From Chryseobacterium koreense CCUG 49689 (GTDB taxonomy: Bacteria; Bacteroidota; Bacteroidia; Flavobacteriales; Weeksellaceae): DNA of 64,000 bases. Each line of letters begins with the position of its first letter. The first letter of the stretch is position 1. The notes beneath the pieces were generated by a model that ran no database searches, was not told the origin of the DNA, and saw nothing but the letters and a program-made list of their open reading frames with translations. The translations under genes and the position numbers were made by a program. This document shows positions 55,140 through 63,782 of the stretch, in pieces. Location of the stretch: positions 59,325-123,324 of the forward strand of contig NZ_LFNG01000007.1 in the NCBI RefSeq assembly GCF_001045435.1. Direction: 5' to 3'.

Positions 55140-56060
55140 TTGAACATCACTAAAGACTTAAGCACCTATTCTTCAACTACCCCACTTTCTCTTTCCATCG
55201 GGATGTTCGACGGCGTTCACAAAGGCCATCAAAGCATTATCAAAAAACTTAACGCCATTGCAGAAAAGAAAAATCTGGAATCCGCGGTGTTTACTTTCTG
55301 GCCGCATCCGCGAAAGGTTTTCAATCCTGACGAGGAACTTCATCTTTTGAACACCATCGACGAAAAAACTTACCTTCTGGAAAAAAACGGTGTACAAAAC
55401 TTGATCTTAAAAGAATTCGACGAACCGTTCCGAAACTTGACCGGAGCGGAATTCGTGGAACAGATTCTGGTAGAAAAACTGAACGTGAAACACCTGATCA
55501 TCGGTTATGACCACACTTTCGGGAAAAATAAAAGCGGCGACTTCAACCTCTTGAAAAAGATGGCCGCAGAATTTGGTTTTGAAGTGGAACAAGTGGAGGC
55601 AGTGGATTATAAAAGCAGGCACATCAGTTCCACGCAAATCAGAAATGCTTTAAGGGATGGAAATGTGAAAGATGCCGCAGAAATGTTGGGTTACGTGTAT
55701 TCCGTTTCCGGAAAAGTGATTCACGGCAAGAAAATCGGCAGAACCATCGGTTATCCCACGGCAAATATTTCCGTGCATCCCATGAAACTTTTGCCGAAAA
55801 AAGGCGCCTACATCGTGGACGTTTTCGTGAAGAACCAACAACTCAAAGGAATGTTGAGCATCGGGACCAATCCCACCGTTGACGGGAATTCACTTTCCAC
55901 AGAAGTTTATATTCTGGATTTTGAGACTGACATTTATGGGGAGGAAATCTCCGTGAATTTCAGGGAATTCCTGCATGACGAAATCAAGTTTGAAAGCATA
56001 GAAAAACTCATTGAAAGACTGGATGAGGATAAAAAACTGACCGAAGCATTTTACCGTTAG
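55140..56060 (+). CDS. ribF: Bifunctional riboflavin kinase / FAD synthetase
   Basis: The 306-residue protein makes FMN and FAD. The N-terminal adenylyltransferase domain has GMFDGVHKGHQSII (nucleotide-binding HxGH-like motif) and HISSTQIRNAL. The C-terminal kinase has GRTIGYPTANI and KGAYIVDVFV. The start is a TTG at 55140; there is no in-frame ATG upstream within the open frame, and the first residues (NITKDLSTYSSTTPLSLSIGMFDGVH) match the family. Its stop overlaps the convergent YjbR gene's stop by a few bases. Confidence 0.93.
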   Translation: MNITKDLSTYSSTTPLSLSIGMFDGVHKGHQSIIKKLNAIAEKKNLESAVFTFWPHPRKVFNPDEELHLLNTIDEKTYLLEKNGVQNLILKEFDEPFRNLTGAEFVEQILVEKLNVKHLIIGYDHTFGKNKSGDFNLLKKMAAEFGFEVEQVEAVDYKSRHISSTQIRNALRDGNVKDAAEMLGYVYSVSGKVIHGKKIGRTIGYPTANISVHPMKLLPKKGAYIVDVFVKNQQLKGMLSIGTNPTVDGNSLSTEVYILDFETDIYGEEISVNFREFLHDEIKFESIEKLIERLDEDKKLTEAFYR

Positions 56061-56410
56061 GAATTCATCACTTCTTCGCGTTTCGCCTTCGTCAATGACG
56101 AAAAAACAAGATCATAGGAAGCATCCACCAGTTTCAAAATCAAATCCCTTTTCAAACCTTCACAAACCACGGTATTCCAATGCGTTTTACTCATGTGATA
56201 TGCACCGGTAATCTGCGGATGTCGCTCGCGAAGTTCCTCGCTCCATTCGGGATCGGTTTTCACGGAAATGGTCAGTGGCTGCTTTTCCAGGGGAATCAGC
56301 ATAAACATTTTGCCTCCTACTTTCAAGACCAAGGTTTCCTCATTGAAAGGAAAGGTTTCCTCCACTCCTTTTTTGCGGTTGCAGTGATCTAATAATTCGG
56401 TCATATCCAT
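56057..56410 (-). CDS. MmcQ/YjbR family protein
   Basis: The 117-residue protein has the YjbR (DUF419) pattern: CNRKKGVEETFPFNEETLVLKVGGKMFMLI, then LTISVKTDPEWSEELRERHPQI and HWNTVVCEG. The fold resembles DNA-binding and double-wing proteins; the function is unproven. The ATG at 56410 is chosen over 56440 because the first ten residues of the longer form overlap the upstream region and are not typical. It is convergent with ribF, overlapping its end by 4 bp. Confidence 0.88.
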   Translation of the reverse strand: MDMTELLDHCNRKKGVEETFPFNEETLVLKVGGKMFMLIPLEKQPLTISVKTDPEWSEELRERHPQITGAYHMSKTHWNTVVCEGLKRDLILKLVDASYDLVFSSLTKAKREEVMNS

Positions 56411-56493
56411 ACACTTCAACGATTTTGAACTTATATACAAATTTAGTAATTTTATCCATTATTGCTTTTTACTGCCGATCTATAAACCATGTT

Positions 56494-57150
56494 ATGAAAG
56501 CACTCGTCATCGGCGCGACTGGCGCTACCGGAAAAGATTTGGTAAACAAACTCCTGCAGGACCAAGATTTCGAGGAGGTGGATGTATTTGTGCGGAAGCC
56601 ATTACATATTGAACACCCAAAACTGAACACCCATGTGGTGGATTTTGAAAAACCCGAGGAATGGAAGGATTTGGTAAAAGGTGATGTGGCTTTCTCCTGC
56701 CTCGGAACCACCCTGAAAACCGCAGGTAGCAAAGAGGCACAGCGAAAAGTGGATTTCGGGTACCAATACCATTTCGCCAAAGCCGCACGGGAAAATGAAG
56801 TGGAAGACTATATTTTGGTTTCGTCTTATGGTGCAAATCCAAACTCAAAAATCTTTTACTCGCGAATGAAGGGCGAACTGGAGCAGGCCGTAAAAAACCT
56901 CCACTTCCACAAAATCACCATCTTCCAGCCGGGAATGCTCGAAAGAAAAGACACGGACCGAACCGGTGAAGTTTTAGGGGGAAAAATCATCAAATTCGCG
57001 AACAAACTTGGCATGCTCGAAAGCCAAAAGCCATTGCCTACTGCAGTTTTGGCACAAGCGATGGTAAACTCCTCGAAGATCAAATCCTATGGTTATTCCA
57101 AAATTAAACTCGGATGCATTTTCAACTTTGCGGAAAAAACAAAACAATAA
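56494..57150 (+). CDS. NAD(P)-binding oxidoreductase (HTATIP2/TIP30-like)
   Basis: The 218-residue atypical SDR has the Rossmann motif VIGATGATGKDLV, then AFSCLGTTLKTAGSKEAQRKVDF and the catalytic-like YILVSSYGANPNSKIFYSRMKGELE (Ser and Tyr-x3-Lys-like). This is the TIP30/CC3-like group; function in bacteria is unclear, probably NAD(P)H-dependent. The ATG at 56494 is the fitting start; the upstream open frame to 56425 gives a hydrophobic stub. It overlaps no gene and stands between YjbR (divergent) and a T9SS cargo gene. Confidence 0.85.
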   Translation: MKALVIGATGATGKDLVNKLLQDQDFEEVDVFVRKPLHIEHPKLNTHVVDFEKPEEWKDLVKGDVAFSCLGTTLKTAGSKEAQRKVDFGYQYHFAKAARENEVEDYILVSSYGANPNSKIFYSRMKGELEQAVKNLHFHKITIFQPGMLERKDTDRTGEVLGGKIIKFANKLGMLESQKPLPTAVLAQAMVNSSKIKSYGYSKIKLGCIFNFAEKTKQ

Positions 57151-57160
57151 GAAAATGGGG

Positions 57161-57295
57161 TTAAAAAAATTGAACCATTTGGAATTCCATATTTTCCGGA
57201 ATCATTTCAACTCCTATTTTGATTTTTTCGTCCGCTAAATTCCATTTTGGTGCGACACCAAATTGAAAGCGAAAGTTATGTTTTGGTTTTTCAGG
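57161..57295 (-). pseudogene. Possible remnant: C-terminal protein fragment
   Basis: The minus strand holds a 44-codon frame without a start, opening just after a TAG and ending TAA, with protein-like content (HNFRFQFGVAPKWNLADEKI, then KIGVEMIPENMEFQMVQFF). I do not recognise it. It could be the surviving tail of a lost gene or chance. The rest of the 57151-57394 gap holds the promoter of the next gene. Confidence 0.25.
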
Positions 57296-57370
57296 CTACA
57301 TTTGATTCTGTAATTGGAAATAAACGATAGAAAAAAATGTAAATCCCCGAAAAAGTCAATAGGTATGGTT

Positions 57371-57378
57371 TATCTTTG
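57371..57378 (+). promoter_or_regulatory. -7 element of the T9SS cargo gene promoter
   Basis: TATCTTTG matches TAnnTTTG and lies 16 nt before the ATG at 57395. Confidence 0.5.
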
Positions 57379-57394
57379 CGGCTAAAATTAAAAA

Positions 57395-58138
57395 ATGAAA
57401 AAGATATTTACTGTATTTGCATTGGTTTTTTTACTGTCATTGAGTGCTCAGAATTTATTGGTCAATGGTAGTTTTGAAAATTGGACTTCCGGAAATCCCG
57501 ATGGCTGGCTTGGCTCCGCAACTAATTTAGGAATTGCGAGCATGAACGTATCTGATGATGCACAAGACGGTTTAAAATCTATAAAATTGGACAACTCATC
57601 AACCACGCACAGAAGATTCAGTTCGCAAGCCGTCAATCTGACAGCGGATACCAACTATATTTTGACTTTTTATGTGAAAGGTAGTGGCGAAGTAAGAAAT
57701 GCATGGCTTGGAAGCGATTACTCAAGCTACACTGCCTATTCTGCTGCTGGCAGCGAGTGGCAAAAAATTACCTACAAGTTTACAACCGGACCAATGGCAA
57801 CAGGCGCCGAGATCATTTTTTCTGTTCGAAGTACCGGAGTTGAAGGAATTTTAATCGACAATGCCGTGTTGGTCGTTGACACAGGGGGACAGTTGGGTTT
57901 AAACGACAATGAAACAGACGCCATTTCGATGAGTACCGATTGGACACACCACGCCGACTTTAGCACAAAAGGAAAAGCACAGGTAGAAATCTACAACTTA
58001 AATGGCCAATTGATGCAGACCGCCACCGGCAGTAATCATTTTGGAGTGGATGTGAGTTTGCTGCCAAAAGGAGTTTATGCCGTGAAAATCAATATTGATG
58101 GACAAATTACCATTAAAAAAGCCATCAAAAAACAATAA
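57395..58138 (+). CDS. Secreted protein with carbohydrate-binding-like domain and T9SS type A sorting signal
   Basis: The 247-residue protein has a signal peptide (FALVFLLSLSAQ) and a beta-rich CBM4/9-like domain (~20-165, NLLVNGSFENWTSGNPDGW and FYVKGSGEVRNAWLGS). It ends in a T9SS type A C-terminal signal (VEIYNLNGQLMQTATG... VYAVKINIDGQITIKKAIKK). It is therefore exported to the cell surface or medium by the type IX system, and the domain may bind glycans. No catalytic domain is visible. It has its own promoter and terminator. Confidence 0.88.
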   Translation: MKKIFTVFALVFLLSLSAQNLLVNGSFENWTSGNPDGWLGSATNLGIASMNVSDDAQDGLKSIKLDNSSTTHRRFSSQAVNLTADTNYILTFYVKGSGEVRNAWLGSDYSSYTAYSAAGSEWQKITYKFTTGPMATGAEIIFSVRSTGVEGILIDNAVLVVDTGGQLGLNDNETDAISMSTDWTHHADFSTKGKAQVEIYNLNGQLMQTATGSNHFGVDVSLLPKGVYAVKINIDGQITIKKAIKKQ

Positions 58139-58260
58139 TCTGTTCTCGGTAATAAGGCTGGTTCAAATCAACCTGTACGCAGTTCACGTTTTTGATTGTT
58201 CGTTTTCGAAGCGGTCTATTAAATAGTTTCAAAATTATTTCCTAGAAGACACCGCATTAA

Positions 58261-58292
58261 AAAACCGCTCCAAAATCCATTGGAGCGGTTTT
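58261..58292. terminator. Bidirectional intrinsic terminator
   Basis: AAAACCGCTCCA / TGGAGCGGTTTT, a 12-bp perfect stem with an 8-nt loop, lies between convergent genes. The rest of the gap from 58139 is unremarkable. Confidence 0.9.
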
Positions 58293-58313
58293 AATTATTT
58301 GATACTTTCAAGT

Positions 58314-59093
58314 CTAAAACTTGATCACGTCTTTCATTTTTTCGTTTTCTTCGTTGACCAAATCATCGTCCACCAAGATTTTTCCAGAGTGTTCATCGAT
58401 GATGATTTTCTTTCTTTGTGCAATTTCCATTTGTTTTTGTGGCGGAATTGTGAAGAAAGAACCTTTTGGCGCACCTCTTTCCAAACCTACCACAGCAAGT
58501 CCGTTTCTTGAACTGGTGCGGATTCTCTGGTAAGAAGCTAGGAGTCTCTCGTCGATATTTTTCGCGAATTCTTTGGATTTTTCCAACAGATATTCTTCTT
58601 CTTTCTGGGTTTCGGCAATCAGACTGTCAAGCTCTTCTTTTTTGAATTTCAAGTGCGTTTTCAGCTCATCAATTTTAGCACTGAGTTCATCCAGGGTTTC
58701 TTTTTTATGAGCAATTTTGGCACTAAATTCTTTGATTCTTTTTTCAGCCAGCTGGATTTCCAGATCCTGGAACTCGATTTCTTTTCCAAGTGCCTCGAAC
58801 TCTTTGTTATTTCGCACATTGTCCTGTTGACTCTTGTACTTTTCGATCAAAGATTTGGAATGGTTGATGACTTCATTTTTATTTTTGATTTCATCGTCCT
58901 GCTCTTTGATTTCCGACTGAAATTTCTCAGCCCTTTTTTCAAGCCCTTCAATTTCAATTTCCAGATCTTCCACCTCAATCGGCAGTTCGCCTCTGGTGTT
59001 TCGGATTTCATCTAATCTGGAATCGATGATTTGCAGGTCATATAGAGCTCTTAGCTTGTCTTCGACAGAGATTTCTACAGTTTTCTTAGCCAT
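58314..59093 (-). CDS. Coiled-coil protein of the C4 zinc-ribbon family (DUF164-like), zinc site lost
   Basis: The 259-residue protein has a long coiled coil (~10-185, e.g. IEIEGLEKRAEKFQSEIKEQ) and a small C-terminal domain matching the zinc-ribbon family around FFTIPPQKQMEI and GKILVDDD. The four zinc Cys are gone: the usual CxGC reads PKGS and the usual CEHC reads DEHS. Family members are thought to be scaffold or nucleic-acid-associated proteins; function here is unknown. The gene begins 2 bp after the Nif3 gene stop, so they are co-transcribed. Confidence 0.85.
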   Translation of the reverse strand: MAKKTVEISVEDKLRALYDLQIIDSRLDEIRNTRGELPIEVEDLEIEIEGLEKRAEKFQSEIKEQDDEIKNKNEVINHSKSLIEKYKSQQDNVRNNKEFEALGKEIEFQDLEIQLAEKRIKEFSAKIAHKKETLDELSAKIDELKTHLKFKKEELDSLIAETQKEEEYLLEKSKEFAKNIDERLLASYQRIRTSSRNGLAVVGLERGAPKGSFFTIPPQKQMEIAQRKKIIIDEHSGKILVDDDLVNEENEKMKDVIKF

Positions 59094-59095
59094 AT

Positions 59096-60193
59096 TTATA
59101 GAAAATAATTTACGGGGTTGGTTTTCTCGGTAGATTTTGAGACTGCAAATTTAGGAAAAATTTCCGACAAAATCTCAACTAATTGTTGGGTTACAAATTG
59201 TTCCGACTCAAAATGCCCGATGTCGCAAAGCAGCATTTTACCTGCTGTTTGAAAGAAATCGTGGTACTTGAGGTCGCCCGTCAAATAGGCGTCGCACCGA
59301 TTGGCCAATGCTGCCTGAATTCCGCTCGCTCCACTTCCACCCAAAACTCCTACCCTTCTGATCTTCTTTGAATTAAATCCGGAATGGCGAATTATTTTCA
59401 GGTCAAATGTCTTTTTTACGAAACGCAGGAAATCTGCCTCATCCATTTCTTTTTCCAAATCGCCGTATCTTCCCAATCCAGAGAAATGGTTCTCATTTTC
59501 CAGACTGATGATTTGGTAGGCCACTTCCTCATAAGGATGTGCAGATTTCATGGCGGCGATAATTTGGTTTTGCTTAAAGTTTTCAAAAATCACGGAAACC
59601 ACTTCTTCGTCGCTATTTTCACGAATGCCCATTGTTCCAGAAAATGGGTTTGCGCCTTCAATTGGTCTGAACGTTCCCTTTCCGGGAATCGAAAAACTAC
59701 ATTCGTCATAAAACCCGATATTTCCCGCACCGGCCTCAAACAAAGCCGTTTTCACCTGCTCCGCAAAATCTTTCGGCACATACACTTCGAGTTTCTTTAA
59801 ATTTTGGGATTTTGGCATCAGGATTTTTTGATCCTTTAAGCCTAAAGCTTCACAAATCCCAAAATTCACGCCGTAAAAATCATTGTCAAAAGCAGTATGG
59901 ACCGCGTAAATCGCAATTTTATTCTCGATGGCCTTCATTACCGATTTTTCCACATAATTCCTTCCTGTCAATGATTTCAAGCCAGAAAAAACGATCGGGT
60001 GAAATGCCACAATCAAATTATGATTTTTGCGGATGGCTTCATCGACCACATTTTCCAAAGCATCATGACAAACCAGCATCCCACTGATTTCCCGATCCGG
60101 ATTTCCGCAAATAAGTCCCACATTATCAAAATCTTCCGCCTGTTTCAGGGGGAGTTTCTTTTCAAATTCACCTATGAATTCCTTAATTTTCAT
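59096..60193 (-). CDS. Nif3-like dinuclear metal centre protein
   Basis: The 365-residue protein starts IKEFIGEFEKKLPLKQAEDFDNVGLICGNPDREISGMLVC and has the metal His residues in NLIVAFHPIVFSG and AVHTAFD. A middle insert (KLEVYVPKDFAEQVKTALFEAGAG) is the YqfO-type extra domain, which explains the 365 residues against ~250 in E. coli. The late GGSGASGIQAALANRCDAYLTGDLKYHD completes the NIF3 fold. These are hexameric toroids that bind two metals; proposed as GTP cyclohydrolase-like but not settled. It precedes the zinc-ribbon-family gene by 2 bp. Confidence 0.93.
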   Translation of the reverse strand: MKIKEFIGEFEKKLPLKQAEDFDNVGLICGNPDREISGMLVCHDALENVVDEAIRKNHNLIVAFHPIVFSGLKSLTGRNYVEKSVMKAIENKIAIYAVHTAFDNDFYGVNFGICEALGLKDQKILMPKSQNLKKLEVYVPKDFAEQVKTALFEAGAGNIGFYDECSFSIPGKGTFRPIEGANPFSGTMGIRENSDEEVVSVIFENFKQNQIIAAMKSAHPYEEVAYQIISLENENHFSGLGRYGDLEKEMDEADFLRFVKKTFDLKIIRHSGFNSKKIRRVGVLGGSGASGIQAALANRCDAYLTGDLKYHDFFQTAGKMLLCDIGHFESEQFVTQQLVEILSEIFPKFAVSKSTEKTNPVNYFL

Positions 60194-60267
60194 CAGTTCT
60201 AATTATTTGAACGAAGATAATCATTTGTCTTCATTTCACTAAGTTTGCACTGACCAATCTTAAATCT

Positions 60268-61122
60268 ATGCAAAAAGAACATACGTATTTGCCGGAAAAA
60301 GTGCGTTGGAAACGGAAGGTTTACAGGATTATCTTCAAGTCGGACACCAAGATGGGTCGGCTTTTTGACATTATCCTATTGTTATTGATTGTTATCAGCA
60401 CCTTCATTGTGATGATGGAAAGTGTGAAGGTCTATGATGCCAAGCTTCATAAAATCTTCATTTTGTTGGAAATCTTCATCAGCATTGTGTTCACCGTGGA
60501 ATATATGCTTAGGATTATCACCATCAGAAATAAGCGGGAGTATATTTTCAGTTTTTTTGGCATTACTGATTTATTGGCGATTGTTCCGTTTTACTTGAGT
60601 TTGTTCTTCCCGATCACCAAATATTTCCTCATTCTCAGGATGCTCCGAATGTTGAGAATTTTCCGGATTCTGAACCTCATGGACTTTATGAACGACGGTT
60701 ACCTGATTGTCAATGCGATGCGGAAAAGTTCCAGAAAAATCTACATCTTTCTTTTGTTTTTAATGATTTTTTCGGTGATTTCCGGTTCCATTGTCTTTAT
60801 GATTGAGGGTGGAAGACCCGGATTTGAAAGTATTCCCCAAAGTATTTACTGGGCTGTAGTGACGGTCACCACGGTGGGTTACGGAGACGTGGCTCCCCAC
60901 ACTCCTTTGGGAAAACTATTCTCCATTATCATGATGATTTCCGGATACGCGATTATTGCGACCGGGATTGTAACCAATGAAATGAGGAATAAATCAGGGG
61001 TCAAAAACACCTCCTGCATCCGGTGCGGAAACAGTCAGAATGATTCTGATGCAAGATTTTGCAAAACTTGCGGCGAAAAACTTCCCGCGGAAGATTTACC
61101 GGAAACCGTATCCGGAACTTAA
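60268..61122 (+). CDS. Voltage-gated ion channel (Kv-like) with C-terminal zinc ribbon
   Basis: The 284-residue protein has six membrane segments: S1 (FDIILLLLIVISTFIVMMES), S4 with regularly spaced Arg (LRMLRMLRIFRILNLM), and the pore with the K+ filter TVGYGD (in VTVTTVGYGDVAPHTPLG). After S6 a short tail bears a CxxC...CxxC zinc ribbon (CIRCGNSQNDSDARFCKTCG) and ends acidic. It would conduct K+ across the inner membrane in response to voltage. The zinc ribbon at the tail is an uncommon add-on that could aid assembly. Divergent from Nif3. Confidence 0.92.
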   Translation: MQKEHTYLPEKVRWKRKVYRIIFKSDTKMGRLFDIILLLLIVISTFIVMMESVKVYDAKLHKIFILLEIFISIVFTVEYMLRIITIRNKREYIFSFFGITDLLAIVPFYLSLFFPITKYFLILRMLRMLRIFRILNLMDFMNDGYLIVNAMRKSSRKIYIFLLFLMIFSVISGSIVFMIEGGRPGFESIPQSIYWAVVTVTTVGYGDVAPHTPLGKLFSIIMMISGYAIIATGIVTNEMRNKSGVKNTSCIRCGNSQNDSDARFCKTCGEKLPAEDLPETVSGT

Positions 61123-61124
61123 CT

Positions 61125-61775
61125 TTAAATCTTCAGCAGTTCGATGGTGCGCTCCGGATCTTCTGAAGAAAAAACTGCGTTTCCGGCTACCAAAACATCT
61201 GCGCCGGCATCGAAAAGTTTGGCTGCATTTTCTAGATTCACTCCGCCATCTACCTGAATCAGGGCGGTGGAATTATTCGAAAGGATCAAATCTTTGGTTT
61301 CCGCGATTTTCTTGTAAGTATTTTCAATGAATTTTTGTCCGCCAAATCCCGGATTCACGCTCATTAGCAGCACCAGATCCACCTCTGCGATGATGTCTTC
61401 CAACATCAGAACCGGGGTTGCCGGATTGAGCACCACTCCTGCTTTTGCTCCCCTTTTTTGGATCAGGTCGATGGTCCGGTGCAAATGAATACTCGCTTCG
61501 TAATGAACGGAAACCAAATCCGCCCCCATTTCGATGAACTGTTCCACATATTTTTCAGGTTCCACGATCATCAGATGCACATCCACGAATTTTTTCGAGA
61601 ATTTCTGGATGGTCTTCATCACCGGGAATCCGAAGGAAATATTGGGAACAAATCTTCCGTCCATCACATCCACATGAAGCCAGTCTGCCTGCGAGCGGTT
61701 CAGCATTTCTATATCTCTTTCCAAATTTCCGAAATCCGCCGACAGCAGAGATGGCGCGATGAGTTTTGTTTTCAT
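61125..61775 (-). CDS. rpe: Ribulose-phosphate 3-epimerase
   Basis: The 216-residue TIM barrel has APSLLSADFGNL, the metal His/Asp in LHVDVMDGRFVPNISFG, DVHLMIVEP, and the phosphate-binding VDGGVNLENA and VLVAGNAVF. It interconverts ribulose- and xylulose-5-phosphate in the pentose phosphate pathway. The ATG at 61775 is right; the frame is open to 61859 but crosses a palindromic repeat (the NLPVGRQAS peptide). The convergent channel gene ends 2 bp away. Confidence 0.96.
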   Translation of the reverse strand: MKTKLIAPSLLSADFGNLERDIEMLNRSQADWLHVDVMDGRFVPNISFGFPVMKTIQKFSKKFVDVHLMIVEPEKYVEQFIEMGADLVSVHYEASIHLHRTIDLIQKRGAKAGVVLNPATPVLMLEDIIAEVDLVLLMSVNPGFGGQKFIENTYKKIAETKDLILSNNSTALIQVDGGVNLENAAKLFDAGADVLVAGNAVFSSEDPERTIELLKI

Positions 61776-61790
61776 TAAAAAATGTTTGAG

Positions 61791-61815
61791 GTTTGAGGCC
61801 TGTCTGCCGACAGGT
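61791..61815 (+). repeat. Dispersed intergenic repeat, copy 2
   Basis: This 25-nt element matches, in inverse orientation, the copy at 18841-18865 at 23 of 25 bases. It contains the hairpin CCTGTC-TGCC-GACAGG. It lies upstream of rpe and creates a spurious in-frame extension of that gene. Confidence 0.55.
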
Positions 61816-61927
61816 AGGTTTAAGGTTTGATGTTTCGAGTTCCAGTTTTCAAGTTTCAAATTTTAAATTACTAATTGTTAATTCCTAATTATTAATTTTT
61901 CATTCGTAATTCGTATTTCGTCCTCCC

Positions 61928-63004
61928 TTAATGGTATTTCAACTTCATCGTTGGCTTTATCCTAAGCAGTGTTTCATAGATCAATTGTATCACATTGGAC
62001 ACATCCTCTTTTGCCACCATTTCCACAGTGGTATGCATATATCTTAAAGGCAAAGAGATCAGCGCGCTCGGCACACCACCGTTGGAATGTGCAAATGCAT
62101 CGGTATCCGTTCCAGTGGATCGGCTTGCCGCAGCTCTTTGAAAAGGAATTTTCTTTGATTTGGCGGTTTCCACCACCAGTTCGCGGATATGGTGATGCAC
62201 ACTCGGCGCAAAGAAAATCACCGGTCCGTCACCGCATTTCTGGTCGCCTTCCTTTTTCTTTTCGATCATGGGGGTCGAGGTGTCGTGCGTCACATCTGTC
62301 ACGATGGCAATATTTGGCTTAATGGTATCTGCGATCATATCTGCGCCATAAAGTCCGACTTCCTCTTGTACCGAATTCGTGATATATAATCCGAATGGGA
62401 GCTGATCTTTGTTTTGTTTTAAAAGTCTGGCCACTTCTGCAATCATGAACCCACCTATTCTGTTATCTAGCGCTCTGCCGACAAAATAGCGGTCGTTCAA
62501 CTCAAAAAACTCGTCAGGATAAGTGATCATGCATCCCACAAAAACGCCTAAATCTTCGACCTCTTTTTTTGTTTTTGCGCCACAATCGATGAAAATATTT
62601 TCAATTTTAGGGGTGGTTTCTTTTTCGGCACCTATTCTGGTGTGGATTGCAGGCCAGCCGAAAACGCCTTTCACCACTCCTTTTTCGCCGTGAATATGGA
62701 CTATTTTTGAAGGCGCGATCATTTGGTCGGAACCGCCATTTCTGATGACATAGATCAAACCATCATCTGTGATATAATTCACGTACCATGAGATTTCATC
62801 TGCATGAGCTTCAATCACTACTTTAAACTCTGCGTCGGGATTCACGATTCCGTAGCAGGTTCCGTAATGGTCAAATTCAATTTTATCCACAAATGGTTTG
62901 ATAAAGTTCATCCAAAGTTCCTGGCCACGCTGTTCGTAACCGGTTGGTGAAGCGGTGTTGAGGTATTCTTGTAAGAATTTTAATGATTTATTTTCGAATT
63001 TCAT
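61928..63004 (-). CDS. M42 family metallo-aminopeptidase
   Basis: The 358-residue protein has the di-metal motifs of the M42 family: EAHADEISWYV, GRALDNRIGG with bridging Asp, VQEEVGLYGA with catalytic Glu, TDVTHDTSTP and, near the end, LPLRYMHTTVEMV. These cytoplasmic tetrahedral aminopeptidases (PepA/FrvX-like) trim peptides. ATG 63004 (MKFENKSLKFLQEYLNTAS) gives the normal length; the frame is open much further to 63469, but this overlaps the divergent DUF4294 gene. Confidence 0.93.
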   Translation of the reverse strand: MKFENKSLKFLQEYLNTASPTGYEQRGQELWMNFIKPFVDKIEFDHYGTCYGIVNPDAEFKVVIEAHADEISWYVNYITDDGLIYVIRNGGSDQMIAPSKIVHIHGEKGVVKGVFGWPAIHTRIGAEKETTPKIENIFIDCGAKTKKEVEDLGVFVGCMITYPDEFFELNDRYFVGRALDNRIGGFMIAEVARLLKQNKDQLPFGLYITNSVQEEVGLYGADMIADTIKPNIAIVTDVTHDTSTPMIEKKKEGDQKCGDGPVIFFAPSVHHHIRELVVETAKSKKIPFQRAAASRSTGTDTDAFAHSNGGVPSALISLPLRYMHTTVEMVAKEDVSNVIQLIYETLLRIKPTMKLKYH

Positions 63005-63058
63005 AAAAAGGAATGAATTTTGCAGCGGTAAGCTTCGATTTAATTGGAAGTAAAAATA

Positions 63059-63760
63059 ATGAAATTTAACAAATATGCGCTCTTTTTTCTTTTGTTTTCG
63101 GCATTTTCGCTGAATTCTCAAGTGATTCAGCAGCTGAAGCCTATCAGTGAGTACCCCCCTGAACTGCTGCGCACCGATGAATTTGGGAACAAATACTATT
63201 ATGATGAGATTCAAAAAGCGCGGGTCTATGAAATCAACGGAGAAAACGTGGTGGTCATGGATGAACTCGTTTTGGTCAATAAGCCGCGGTTCAACAACAG
63301 CCTGGACCAAAATTACTACTACTTTCTGAACAAAAAGCTCTACCGGGTTTACCCGCTTTTCCTCACCGCGTTGGAGCAGTACCGAGATATCCAGAAAGAT
63401 ATGCAGGATATGGACAAACCATCTAAAAGAAAATTCGTCAACGAAAAACAAAAAGAATTGGCGAGCCAATATGAGCTTCAGCTTCGGGATCTGACCACCA
63501 CTGAAGGCCGGGTTTTCGCAAAATTAATGTACCGTGCCACCGGTAAAAATGTTTACGAGATCATCAAAGAGCTTCGCGGCGGGTGGAGCGCATTCTGGTG
63601 GAATGTGAAAGGAAATATTGCCGATGTGAGCATCAAGGATCCTTATGACCCCCATGCAGACCGAACAGACCAGTTCATCGAATCGCTGCTTCAAAGTAAT
63701 TGGAATGCGGGTTATCTGACTCCATACCCAGGCTACCGGGATTTTAAGGTGCAGAAATAG
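63059..63760 (+). CDS. DUF4294 exported protein
   Basis: The 233-residue protein has a Sec signal peptide (ALFFLLFSAFSLNSQ) and matches DUF4294 by its LRTDEFGNKYYYDEIQKARVYEI start. It then has a Tyr-rich part (NYYYFLNKKLYRVYPLF) and a late conserved block (TGKNVYEIIKELRGGWSAFWWN). The family occurs in Bacteroidetes and has unknown function, probably periplasmic. It is divergent from the M42 peptidase gene (54 bp apart). A start at 63044 is also open but adds no signal character. Confidence 0.88.
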   Translation: MKFNKYALFFLLFSAFSLNSQVIQQLKPISEYPPELLRTDEFGNKYYYDEIQKARVYEINGENVVVMDELVLVNKPRFNNSLDQNYYYFLNKKLYRVYPLFLTALEQYRDIQKDMQDMDKPSKRKFVNEKQKELASQYELQLRDLTTTEGRVFAKLMYRATGKNVYEIIKELRGGWSAFWWNVKGNIADVSIKDPYDPHADRTDQFIESLLQSNWNAGYLTPYPGYRDFKVQK

Positions 63761-63782
63761 GCAGCTGTTTATTTTTTTTGAA

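Noticed and set aside
61928..63469. Long form of the M42 peptidase (513 residues)
   Set aside because: The extra N-terminal part is the antisense of the DUF4294 gene; the ATG at 63004 gives the conserved family start.
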